Assembly: GCA_946553025.1 (NCBI GenBank)
Contig: CAMNRM010000048.1
Coordinates: 1 to 40,663, forward strand
Direction of reading: 5' to 3'
From: an uncultured Clostridium sp.
GTDB lineage: Bacteria; Bacillota; Clostridia; Lachnospirales; Lachnospiraceae
Length of the DNA: 40,663 nt
Under the pieces are notes generated by a model. It worked only from the letters and a program-made list of their open reading frames with translations. It had not been told where the DNA came from and ran no database searches. The number at the start of each line of letters is the position of its first letter. The first letter of the stretch is position 1. The position numbers and the translations under genes are program-made. This document shows, one piece after another, positions 22,573 through 30,553 of this stretch.

Positions 22573-23928
22573 TTATCCCGCAAAATGCCCCTGCGCTCCC
22601 ATCACCGCAATTACCTGATCCACGCAGGTTTCACAGAGTTCATGGGAAGGCGCTTCTACCATAACGCGGACTACCGGCTCGGTTCCCGACTGGCGCAGAA
22701 GGATTCTTCCGTCGTCGCCAAGCTTTTCGGCAACCTTTGCCACCTCGGCCTGAACCGCCTCATCGTCCTGCGCCGCCTTTTTATCCTTCACCCGGACATT
22801 TTTAAGTACCTGCGGATAAATCTCTACTTCCGAAGCCAGCTTATCTAAGGTCTGCTTCTTCTCCAAAATCACTTCCATCACCTTTAAGGAGGTTAAAATC
22901 CCGTCCCCGGTCGTGGCGTGCTTGCTGAAAATAATATGCCCTGACTGCTCGCCGCCCAGCCCGTGACCGTTCTGTGCCATATTTTCATAGACATACTTAT
23001 CGCCCACCGCCGTCTTTTCATAGCGGATTCCTGCGCGGTCAAACGCCTTGTACAGGCCGAAATTCGACATAATTGTCGTAACCACCGTATTGTGCGGCAG
23101 AGTTCCCTGTTCCTTCATGTACTTGCCGCAGATGTACATAATCACATCGCCGTCCACCAGGTTTCCCTTCGCGTCCACGGCCAGGCAGCGATCGGCGTCG
23201 CCGTCATAGGCAAAGCCCACGTCACAGCCCATATCCACAACATATTTCTGGAGATGTTCAATATGGGTCGAACCGCAGTCCGTATTAATATTTACACCGT
23301 TTGGCTCCATATTGATCACATGGGTTTCCGCTCCTAAGGCGTCAAAAACATTTTTGGCAATGGCGGAGGCGCTTCCGTTTGCACAGTCCAGGGCAACCTT
23401 CATATTTTTAAAGGAGCGCGTGGCAACCGAAATCAGATAGCCGATATAGCGGTTTCTCCCCGCTGCAAAATCGGTCGTTCTTCCGATATGATCTTTTTTT
23501 GCCAAAGGAATCTGTCCGATTTTCCCGTCCAGGTATTCTTCAATCTTTTCAATCACGCTTTCCTCAAGCTTTTCCCCGTTCCCGTTAATCACTTTAATGC
23601 CGTTGTCATAGTAAGGATTATGGCTGGCGGAAATCATAATGCCGCAGTCTAACCCCTCCGTGCGCACAACATAGGAAACACTCGGGGTTGTGGTAACATG
23701 CAGCAGAAATACATCCGCCCCGGACGCTGTAAGACCGGCAACCAGCGCATATTCAAACATATAGCTGCTTCTGCGCGTATCCTTTCCAATCACCACCCGG
23801 CACCGGGTATCCTCATGCTGCTGTCCGTAGTACCAGCCTAAAAAACGACCAACCTGAAATGCATGTTCTACGGTTAAATTGACATTTGCCTCACCACGGA
23901 AGCCGTCGGTTCCAAAATACTTGCCCAT
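22573..23928 (-). CDS. glmM: Phosphoglucosamine mutase
   Basis: 451 residues, the normal length. It converts glucosamine-6-phosphate to glucosamine-1-phosphate for UDP-GlcNAc and peptidoglycan synthesis in the cytoplasm. Seen: FGTDGFRG at the N-terminus, the phosphoserine loop ISASHNP (Ser102), the Mg-binding loop DGDADRC, the sugar-binding GGEQSGH and the phosphate-binding RQSGTEPVVRV near the C-terminus. AGGGAGGAAAAGC precedes the ATG. Not in an operon with cdaA/ybbR as in many Firmicutes; it has its own promoter 130 bp upstream. Confidence 0.96.
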   Translation of the reverse strand: MGKYFGTDGFRGEANVNLTVEHAFQVGRFLGWYYGQQHEDTRCRVVIGKDTRRSSYMFEYALVAGLTASGADVFLLHVTTTPSVSYVVRTEGLDCGIMISASHNPYYDNGIKVINGNGEKLEESVIEKIEEYLDGKIGQIPLAKKDHIGRTTDFAAGRNRYIGYLISVATRSFKNMKVALDCANGSASAIAKNVFDALGAETHVINMEPNGVNINTDCGSTHIEHLQKYVVDMGCDVGFAYDGDADRCLAVDAKGNLVDGDVIMYICGKYMKEQGTLPHNTVVTTIMSNFGLYKAFDRAGIRYEKTAVGDKYVYENMAQNGHGLGGEQSGHIIFSKHATTGDGILTSLKVMEVILEKKQTLDKLASEVEIYPQVLKNVRVKDKKAAQDDEAVQAEVAKVAEKLGDDGRILLRQSGTEPVVRVMVEAPSHELCETCVDQVIAVMGAQGHFAG

Positions 23929-24056
23929 TGCTTTTCCTCCCTTATTTGCGGTTAGTTTCTTCTTTATTTATAGTTTATGATTTCCTGTCTTTACCGTTCA
24001 CGAATACAAAATATACGGTTTGATCAACTGCACTCTATTCTGCGATAAACAGGGTC

Positions 24057-24085
24057 ATTTTACCAGCGTAAAGCGGGAATGTCAA
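24057..24085 (-). promoter_or_regulatory. glmM promoter
   Basis: TTGACA (24085-24080), 17 bp, TAAAAT (24062-24057) on the minus strand, giving a leader of about 120 nt. I see no glmS-type ribozyme. Confidence 0.65.
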
Positions 24086-24172
24086 GGTAAAACCGGGATT
24101 TCTAAGAATCTACAGCAAATCTTCATAAATCCATAAAAAATTTTTGCTTATACCGTTGTCCGCGGGATTTCT

Positions 24173-24348
24173 GATTACAGTTCACGGGGCTGCTGCGGCG
24201 GGGGCATATTCCGTCGTCACCGCGCTCTCGCTCCGCAAAAGAACACAGCGGACGCTAAACTCGAAAAGACCTCGTTAAGCGCCGGTGTTTTTTGAGGGGA
24301 TTCCTCACGGAACATGCCCCCGCCTACGCAGCCCCATGAACAGTAACC
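24173..24348. mobile_element. 176-bp palindromic (MITE/REP-like) element
   Basis: The outer 42 bp at each end are inverted repeats (24173-24214 and 24307-24348) matching at 35 of 42 positions, with the shared core GGCGGGGGCAT. An inner inverted repeat (around 24251-24283) lets the whole element fold as one long hairpin. No ORF or transposase inside. It is far more GC-rich than its flanks and lies between divergent promoters. Confidence 0.65.
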
Positions 24349-24385
24349 AGAAAAAAGGCAGGGAAAAAACGCCATTACTTTTTCA

Positions 24386-24414
24386 TTGACGGCTTAGATC
24401 TCCTATGCTATAAT
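24386..24414 (+). promoter_or_regulatory. Strong promoter of the FMN-binding lipoprotein gene
   Basis: TTGACG (24386-24391), 17 bp, TATAAT (24409-24414), with an extended -10 (TGC directly before TATAAT). Predicted high basal expression. Confidence 0.75.
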
Positions 24415-24477
24415 GTCAAAGCAAGGCAGTTTTGCCAAAAATTTAACAAAACACAATGCAAAACAGGGAGGACTACC

Positions 24478-25857
24478 ATGAAAAAATTTGCAGCTGCAAC
24501 TCTTTGTGTATGCCTGGGCGCATCCTTAACGGCATGCGGCGGCGGTCAGAGCGCAGCACCGGCAACACAGGCAGCCGAAACTACTGCGGCAGAAACTACA
24601 GCAGCAGAAACCACAACCGAGGCAGCCAGCGGTGAAACATTAACCGGTTCCGCTGAGGGCTTTGGCGGAGAAGTTACAGTTACCTTGACCATGGACGGCG
24701 ATAAGGTAACGGCCTGCTCGATTAAGGGCGACGATGAAACCCCGGATATCGGCGGAAAGGCATTTGCGGATCTGGAAAAGCAGATTGTTGAGGCAAATGG
24801 TATAGAGATCGACGGTGTTTCCGGTGCAACCGTTACCAGCAATGCCGTAAAGGAAGCGGCAGCACAGGCGTTGGGCCTGGAAATTGAAGAAACCGAAGCA
24901 GAAGTTAAGGAAACTGAAACTGCGGCTCCGGCTGCAATCGTAGAGATTGACGGCGGATTACAGATCGGACAGGCTTATGCAGCAGCACACGGAACCAAGT
25001 GCTTTACCCAGGCGGTTGCTGTCGTTCAGGATGATGTGATTATTGCGGCTTACTTAGATGAATACCAGTTTATCGACAGCAGTGAAGATGTAACCGGCGT
25101 TCCGAACAGTGACAGTGATTTTGCGGAAGGCTATGCCGAAGGACAGGTTCTCTGCTCCAAGCGTGAAAATGCTGAGTATTACAGCGCATTGATGGCGGAT
25201 CATGGCGGCTCTACCGTTGCCATCGATACAAACTTTGATGCAATTCAGAGTTTTGCTGTAGGAAAGACGATTGACGAACTGACAAAGACAGCTGAAGGCG
25301 ACGGCGCTGTCGATGCGGTTTCCGGTGCTACCCTTGTGGATACTGCAGGCTATCTGAATGCCATTGCCGAGGCTGCAAAGGCAGCAAAGAATACGCAGGC
25401 TGTGGAATTTACCGGGGATTCCAGTGCATTAAAGCTGAACGTTATCAACGGCGCAGCGCATGGAACCAAGTGCTTTACCACCGCAGCTGCATTAACGGAT
25501 GGCGACACGATTGTATTAAGCTATATTGATGAGTTCCAGTTTATTGACAGCAGCGCGGATGTAACCGGCGTACCGAACAGCGATACGGATTTCGCAGAAG
25601 GTTATGCAGAAGGAAAGGTTCTTTGCTCTAAGCGTGTCAACACAGACTATTACAGCAAGAACATGGCAGAGAAAGGCGGATCTACCATTGCTATCGATGC
25701 CAACTATGACGCGATTCAGAATCATATTAATGGAATGAATATCAAGGATGCAGCCGATCTTGCCGGCGGAGAAAATCCGGTTGATGCTATCTCCGGTGCA
25801 ACTTTAGCTGATACTGCCGGATATTTGAATGTGGTAATTGAGGCGGCGAAGAAATAA
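24478..25857 (+). CDS. Lipoprotein with three FMN-binding-type modules
   Basis: 459 residues. A signal peptide ends in a lipobox (LTAC, Cys20), followed by an Ala/Glu/Thr-rich linker (about 28-50). Module 1 (about 52-132) is a classical FMN_bind domain ending DGVSGATVTS (Thr118). Two further modules (about 160-300 and 322-459) are clearly related to each other, sharing AHGTKCFT, FIDSS-DVTGVPNSD-DFAEGYAEG, VLCSKR and DAVSGATL / DAISGATL (Thr285, Thr442). All three match the Dxx(S/T)GAT pattern to which ApbE attaches FMN. Likely a membrane-tethered flavin electron carrier or reductase partner. The repeated Cys pairs are unusual. GGGAGG precedes the start. Confidence 0.88.
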   Translation: MKKFAAATLCVCLGASLTACGGGQSAAPATQAAETTAAETTAAETTTEAASGETLTGSAEGFGGEVTVTLTMDGDKVTACSIKGDDETPDIGGKAFADLEKQIVEANGIEIDGVSGATVTSNAVKEAAAQALGLEIEETEAEVKETETAAPAAIVEIDGGLQIGQAYAAAHGTKCFTQAVAVVQDDVIIAAYLDEYQFIDSSEDVTGVPNSDSDFAEGYAEGQVLCSKRENAEYYSALMADHGGSTVAIDTNFDAIQSFAVGKTIDELTKTAEGDGAVDAVSGATLVDTAGYLNAIAEAAKAAKNTQAVEFTGDSSALKLNVINGAAHGTKCFTTAAALTDGDTIVLSYIDEFQFIDSSADVTGVPNSDTDFAEGYAEGKVLCSKRVNTDYYSKNMAEKGGSTIAIDANYDAIQNHINGMNIKDAADLAGGENPVDAISGATLADTAGYLNVVIEAAKK

Positions 25858-25908
25858 TTGCGGCAAGTTAAAAGCAGTTTATCAAAAAAGTAGATAACTA
25901 ACATTTAT

Positions 25909-25976
25909 AAAAATAACTCTTTCTTTATGGGAAATGGATGATATTCCAGGCATCCCATTAAGGAAGAGTTATTTTT
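25909..25976. terminator. Bidirectional terminator between convergent genes
   Basis: AAAAATAACTCTTTCTT pairs with AAGGAAGAGTTATTTTT (one mismatch), with further pairing TATGGG/TCCCAT inside. It serves the FMN lipoprotein gene (+) and the rfb genes (-). Confidence 0.8.
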
Positions 25977-25998
25977 CATTTTATTTTTTTACTTTGTT

Positions 25999-26844
25999 TT
26001 AGACCAGGATTTCTTTCAGATAGCGCTTAAGTGCATCCTGCCAGCCAGGAAGCAGGGAAAAACCGTTTTCGGTCAGTTTGCTCTTATCCATTCGGCTGTT
26101 GGAGGGGCGCTTGGCTTTTGCGGGGAAGGCATCGCTGCTTACCGGCGTAACCTTGACATCCATTTTTGCCTCGTTAAAAATCTGGCAGGCAAATTCATAC
26201 CAGCTGCACAGTCCTTCGTTGGTTGCATGATAGATGCCGTATTTGTCGGTTTGAATCATATCGACGACCAGGACAGCCAAATCGGCAGTATACGTTGGTG
26301 ACCCAATCTGATCATCGACGACACTGACTGCGCCTTTTTCTTTGCCTAAGCGGAGCATTGTCTTGATAAAGTTTTTTCCGTTTACGCCGAAAACCCAGGC
26401 AATGCGGAGGATGAAATACTTTTCCAGGGAATTTTCCACGGCAAGTTCGCCTTCGTATTTGGTCTGACCATAGACGTTTAACGGGCTGCGCTCGTCGTCG
26501 GTTTTCCAGGGGCGATCGCCCTTTCCGTTAAACACATAGTCTGTGCTGAAATACATCATTTTTATGTTGAGTTCACGGCAGACTTTTACGATGTTTTCTG
26601 TTCCCCCCGCATTGATTTTCCAGCAGAGTTCTACATTATCTTCTGCTGCATCGACAGCGGTATAGGCGGCACAGTGAATTACGGCGTCAACCTTTGCTTC
26701 TTTAATTACTTTCTCGCAAGCCCCTGCATCGGTGATGTCCATTTCCTCAATATCCACACCGATTGCCGTAATCCCGCGCTTTTCACATTCTTTTACCACA
26801 TCATGACCCAACTGTCCTTTAACACCGGTCACTAAAAGTTTCAT
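25999..26844 (-). CDS. rfbD: dTDP-4-dehydrorhamnose reductase
   Basis: 281 residues, a short-chain reductase. N-terminal Rossmann motif GVKGQLGHDV, FSTDYVFNG, catalytic YGQTKYEGE (YxxxK), and substrate-site QIGSPTYTADLA. It performs the last step of dTDP-L-rhamnose synthesis, reducing the 4-keto group with NAD(P)H. Last of three rhamnose genes on this strand, 78 bp downstream of rfbB. The spacer carries one copy of the dispersed TTACTGTTCA motif. Confidence 0.94.
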   Translation of the reverse strand: MKLLVTGVKGQLGHDVVKECEKRGITAIGVDIEEMDITDAGACEKVIKEAKVDAVIHCAAYTAVDAAEDNVELCWKINAGGTENIVKVCRELNIKMMYFSTDYVFNGKGDRPWKTDDERSPLNVYGQTKYEGELAVENSLEKYFILRIAWVFGVNGKNFIKTMLRLGKEKGAVSVVDDQIGSPTYTADLAVLVVDMIQTDKYGIYHATNEGLCSWYEFACQIFNEAKMDVKVTPVSSDAFPAKAKRPSNSRMDKSKLTENGFSLLPGWQDALKRYLKEILV

Positions 26845-26922
26845 TTTGATATTCCTTTGTTACTGTTCATAGGTTCACAGCAACATTCCTTTCTGTCTTT
26901 TTATATTAAAACATCCTGCGGC

Positions 26923-27945
26923 CTACAGACGATTTCCGTACATTTTATCAAAGTACCTGCTGTATTCGCCGCTTAAGATATTCTTCCACCATTCCTGGTT
27001 GTCAAGATACCACTGGATGGTCTGCTGGATTCCGGTGTCGAAATTATACTGGGGCTTCCAGCCAAGTTCGGTTTCCAGTTTGGTCGGGTCAATGGCGTAT
27101 CGGCGGTCGTGTCCGGGGCGGTCTTTCACAAAGCGGATCAGCGATTCCGGCTTGTCTAAGGCCCGAAGAATGGTTTTTACGACCTCCAGGTTTGTCCTCT
27201 CATTGTGTCCGCCGATATTGTAAACCTCGCCCTCTCTTCCGTTTCGGATAATTAAGTCAATCGCCTTGCAGTGATCGGATACGTGCAGCCAGTCGCGTAC
27301 ATTTTCTCCGGTTCCATACACAGGAAGTTCCTCATCGGCCAGGGCGCGGCTGATAATCAGGGGAATAAGCTTCTCCGGGAAATGATAGGGGCCGTAGTTA
27401 TTCGAGCACCGCGAAACGGTTACAGGAAGTCCATAGGTCCGATGATAGGCCAGGACGAATAAATCGGCGCTTGCTTTCGCTGAAGAATACGGGCTGGAGG
27501 TGTGCAGCGGCGTGGTTTCGGTAAAGAATAAATCCGGTCGGTCAAGCGGGAGATCCCCGTAGACTTCATCAGTGGAAACCTGGTGCATCCGCTTAATTCC
27601 AAACTTATTGCAGGCGTCTAAAAGCGTTGTCGTTCCCATCACATTGGTGCGGACAAAAATCTCCGGGTCCGTGATCGAGCGATCGACATGGCTCTCTGCG
27701 GCAAAATTTACCACCATATCCGGCTTTTCCTGTTCAAATAACGAGAAGATAAACTCCCGATCGGCAATGTCACCCCGGATAAAACGATAGTTTGCCTTAT
27801 CTTCCACCGGCTTTAAATTTTCCAGATTTCCTGCATAGGTCAGGAGATCCAGATTAATAATTTCATCCTCTGGATAGGTATTCACCATGTACTGCACAAA
27901 ATTGCTTCCGATAAATCCGGCCCCGCCGGTAACAATAATCTTCAT
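26923..27945 (-). CDS. rfbB: dTDP-glucose 4,6-dehydratase
   Basis: 340 residues, the usual length. NAD-binding TGGAGFIGSNF at the N-terminus, QVSTDEVYGDLP (catalytic Thr-Asp-Glu), YSSAKASAD (YxxxK) and RCSNNYGPYHFPEKLIP are all typical. It converts dTDP-glucose to dTDP-4-keto-6-deoxyglucose, the second step of the rhamnose route. Its gene lies 54 bp downstream of rfbA. Confidence 0.96.
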   Translation of the reverse strand: MKIIVTGGAGFIGSNFVQYMVNTYPEDEIINLDLLTYAGNLENLKPVEDKANYRFIRGDIADREFIFSLFEQEKPDMVVNFAAESHVDRSITDPEIFVRTNVMGTTTLLDACNKFGIKRMHQVSTDEVYGDLPLDRPDLFFTETTPLHTSSPYSSAKASADLFVLAYHRTYGLPVTVSRCSNNYGPYHFPEKLIPLIISRALADEELPVYGTGENVRDWLHVSDHCKAIDLIIRNGREGEVYNIGGHNERTNLEVVKTILRALDKPESLIRFVKDRPGHDRRYAIDPTKLETELGWKPQYNFDTGIQQTIQWYLDNQEWWKNILSGEYSRYFDKMYGNRL

Positions 27946-27999
27946 ATCCTTAAAAAACCCTCCTTATCCTTCATCTTCAAAGGCTTAAAAAAATCCTCT

Positions 28000-28908
28000 T
28001 TATCCTTCAAATTCAAATGTTTCATGCAAATTATCCACATATTTCCCGTCAAGTACATCCTTTAAATATTTTCCATACTGGTTCTTTTTCAGAATTTCAT
28101 AAGTTTCCATCACCTTTTCCCTGGAAATCCACCCGTTCATATAGCCGATTTCCTCCAGGCAGGCAATCTTCCTGTGCTGGTGCTGCTCCACGGTCTTGAC
28201 AAAATTCGTCGCATCCACCAGAGATTCATGGGTTCCCGTGTCCAGCCAGGTAAAGCCCTGCCCCAGAACCATCACATCCAGCTCGTCATTTTCCAGATAA
28301 ATCCGGTTTAAATCGGTGATCTCCAGTTCCCCTCTTGCCGACGGCTTTAAGTTCTTTGCGTACTCCACCACCCGGTTATCATAGAAATACAGCCCGGTCA
28401 CGCAATAATTTGACTTGGGCTTTGCCGGCTTTTCTTCGATGGAAACCGCCTTTCCTTCCTTATCAAACTCCACAATGCCAAACCGCTCCGGGTCATCCAC
28501 GTAGTAGCCGAATACGGTAGCCCCGGATTTTTTCTTTGCCGCCGCCCGCAGACGCTTCTTTAAGCCGTGTCCATGGAAGATATTATCTCCCAAAATCATG
28601 GCAACCGAATCATTTCCTATAAATTCCTCACCGATAATAAACGCCTGCGCCAGACCGTCCGGGCTTGGCTGCACGGCATAGGATAAGCGGATGCCGAACG
28701 GGCTTCCGTCACCTAAAAGCGCCTCAAACCTCGGCGTGTCATCCGGTGTGGAGATAATTAAAATATCCTGGATTCCTGCATTCATTAACACGGAAAGCGG
28801 ATAATAAATCATCGGCTTGTCATAAATCGGCAGAAGCTGCTTGGATGTTACCTTGGTCAATGGATACAGCCTTGTTCCGCTTCCTCCGGCTAAAATAATT
28901 CCTTTCAT
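28000..28908 (-). CDS. rfbA: Glucose-1-phosphate thymidylyltransferase
   Basis: 302 residues from [18 protein letters not shown], which has GGAAGGAG seven nt upstream; an ATG six codons earlier overlaps that site and is rejected. It makes dTDP-glucose from dTTP and glucose-1-phosphate. Seen: nucleotide-binding [36 protein letters not shown] and the downstream [11 protein letters not shown]. First gene of the rfbA-rfbB-rfbD set. The epimerase rfbC, usually adjacent, is absent here. Confidence 0.96.
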   Translation of the reverse strand: MKGIILAGGSGTRLYPLTKVTSKQLLPIYDKPMIYYPLSVLMNAGIQDILIISTPDDTPRFEALLGDGSPFGIRLSYAVQPSPDGLAQAFIIGEEFIGNDSVAMILGDNIFHGHGLKKRLRAAAKKKSGATVFGYYVDDPERFGIVEFDKEGKAVSIEEKPAKPKSNYCVTGLYFYDNRVVEYAKNLKPSARGELEITDLNRIYLENDELDVMVLGQGFTWLDTGTHESLVDATNFVKTVEQHQHRKIACLEEIGYMNGWISREKVMETYEILKKNQYGKYLKDVLDGKYVDNLHETFEFEG

Positions 28909-28975
28909 GTTTTCTCCTTCCTGCATTCAAACGCAAACCTTCTCGCAAACCTTCTACTTGTTTCATTCTGGTTCT

Positions 28976-29006
28976 ATCATAAGGGATGACGTAAGGTAAG
29001 TGTCAA
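28976..29006 (-). promoter_or_regulatory. Possible rfbA promoter
   Basis: TTGACA (29006-29001) and TATGAT (28981-28976) on the minus strand, but 19 bp apart, which is long. A tandem 12-mer CGCAAACCTTCT lies nearby in the leader. Confidence 0.3.
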
Positions 29007-29032
29007 GGGGAATTCTTTCAAAAAATAAAAGA

Positions 29033-29078
29033 AATGCCAAAAATAGCCTTTATAAAGGTTATTTTTGACATTGGCATT
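29033..29078. terminator. Long hairpin in the rfbA / MerR-methyltransferase gap
   Basis: The centre AAAAATAGCC...GGTTATTTTT around CTTTATAAAG is palindromic, and outer arms AATGCCAA / TTGGCATT extend it. Likely a terminator able to work on both strands. The 28909-29353 gap also holds a 22-bp perfect dyad (29104-29125) over a TATAAT and a second hairpin at 29294-29334. Confidence 0.55.
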
Positions 29079-29130
29079 ATCTTGTCTGGTATTTTCAGTC
29101 AACTTGCTTTATAATAATAAAGCAATCTGC

Positions 29131-29301
29131 ATGGATGGATATTCGTTATCCGTTCAGTACAAACTCCACTCAGGCTGTTTTCTTATTGCAGCGGGCCGCG
29201 GATTCTTTACCTGGACTCCAACGTCCGAAACCTGGAAAATCATCCGCGAAAACACGTCGCGTTCTTATTTCGGCCAGGTGAAAACAGTCTACGGCAGCTA
29301 A
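29131..29301 (+). CDS. Possible 56-aa small protein (low confidence)
   Basis: ATG at 29131 opens a 56-codon frame (MDGYSLSVQYKLHSG to the end QVKTVYGS). It lies behind a TATAAT embedded in an 8-bp-armed dyad (TTGCTTTA / TAAAGCAA). Its stop lies inside the left arm of a perfect 11-bp hairpin (29294-29304 / 29324-29334), the same layout as the small peptide at 274. There is no clear ribosome-binding site and I do not recognise the protein, so it may be chance. Confidence 0.25.
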   Translation: MDGYSLSVQYKLHSGCFLIAAGRGFFTWTPTSETWKIIRENTSRSYFGQVKTVYGS

Positions 29302-29334
29302 AGATTTTGGGTGAATGCCCGTTTCTTTAGCTGC
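29294..29334. terminator. 11-bp perfect hairpin downstream of the MerR-methyltransferase gene
   Basis: GCAGCTAAAGA (29294-29304) and TCTTTAGCTGC (29324-29334). It is about 20 bp from the stop of the minus-strand methyltransferase gene and could end that transcript or one from the left; the T-run is weak on both sides. Confidence 0.45.
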
Positions 29335-29353
29335 TCTCCTTTTACTTTGCTGC

Positions 29354-30547
29354 TCATCTGCATCGGAATACCCCCGCATCCTTTGTAATATGGAATTCTT
29401 TTTTCTTTTCCAGTTTTTTCTGGATAAATTCCTTAAATTCATCGTATCTCCCCTGCAGATACTCTCTCTGGTTCCCATGACAGGATAAAATATAGTCGAT
29501 CATCGGCTGTGCCTGATTAACCAAAAGTTCATCCTGGTAGCGCACAAGTTCAACCTGTTTAAAATACGGATTTAAGATCGACTCTCCGTTTTCCAGTCCG
29601 AAAACATCGCTTAACGGCATCTCGGACAGGCAGATTCTCTCGTCAAATTCTTTAGCCAGGGCAGAAATTTCCTGCATATGGCGGCTTCCGTAGGTACTGC
29701 AGATAAAGATTCCCTCCGGACAAAGCACACGCCGCACTTCCGAAAGTGCCAGCGACAGATCGCGCAGATAAAACAGCACATGATTTGCCGTTACCCGGTG
29801 AAATAAGGCATCGGCAAAGGGAATCTGATGCGCGTCAAACACCTCGTAGGAAAATACGGGTTTTCGCAAACCGCCGTCGCCCTCCAAAAGATTTCTTGCA
29901 TCCTGCATCATCCCGGCAGAAATATCCGAAAGAATAATCTGTACCTCTTTGGGAAGCATGTTTAAATTTTCCTTCCACAGTTCCCCGTTTCCGGCTCCTA
30001 ATTCCAGCACCCGCATATCCTGTTTCAGGGCAAGCTGACGGTAGAGCCAGGTAAACCAGCCCTCGGTATTCTGCCCGTACTTTCGGTGCAGACTGATGCG
30101 GACGCTGGTATTCGCCCCCGTCCGGTACTGTTCAGCCAGGCTTTTTTCCATATCCGTCAGATGAATTAAGCGGAGAATCATCTTCCAGTCCACTTCATCC
30201 GTCCGCCCAATCATCTGGGAAGTTTCCGTTAATGCCCGCTCCACCACCAGCAGGTTTTCAATCTTTTTCTGCACCAGGTCAAGCTGCAGATTAAGAGAAC
30301 GGCGGACATAGTCCTTATCGGTATCATTCATGGAAATTTCCTGTATCTCGTCTAAGGAAAAGCCCAGATACTTCAGGGTCAGGATTTTCTGCAGCTTTGC
30401 AAAATCCCCGTCCGTGTACAGACGATAGCCGGATTCACTCAAATGGGACGGTTTTAAGATCCCCTGTTTATCATAATAACGTATCGTCCGCACCGATACC
30501 CCTGCTTTTTTTGCAAATTCTCCCGTGGTATATATCTTTTTATCCAT
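29354..30547 (-). CDS. MerR-type regulator fused to a SAM-dependent methyltransferase
   Basis: 397 residues. The N-terminal MerR winged helix occupies about 4-75 (YTTGEFAKKAGVSVRTIRYY, GYRLYTDGDFAKL), followed by a helical dimerisation region to about 125. A class I methyltransferase domain follows (motif I VLELGAGNGEL at about 180-190, FHRVTANHVLFYL around motif IV-V). MerR proteins usually carry a small-molecule sensor at the C-terminus; here an enzyme-like domain takes that place. It might sense a SAM-modifiable compound or modify a drug. Its end lies next to a hairpin; it begins six bp after the prfA stop on the same strand. Confidence 0.88.
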   Translation of the reverse strand: MDKKIYTTGEFAKKAGVSVRTIRYYDKQGILKPSHLSESGYRLYTDGDFAKLQKILTLKYLGFSLDEIQEISMNDTDKDYVRRSLNLQLDLVQKKIENLLVVERALTETSQMIGRTDEVDWKMILRLIHLTDMEKSLAEQYRTGANTSVRISLHRKYGQNTEGWFTWLYRQLALKQDMRVLELGAGNGELWKENLNMLPKEVQIILSDISAGMMQDARNLLEGDGGLRKPVFSYEVFDAHQIPFADALFHRVTANHVLFYLRDLSLALSEVRRVLCPEGIFICSTYGSRHMQEISALAKEFDERICLSEMPLSDVFGLENGESILNPYFKQVELVRYQDELLVNQAQPMIDYILSCHGNQREYLQGRYDEFKEFIQKKLEKKKEFHITKDAGVFRCR

Positions 30548-30553
30548 TTTATC

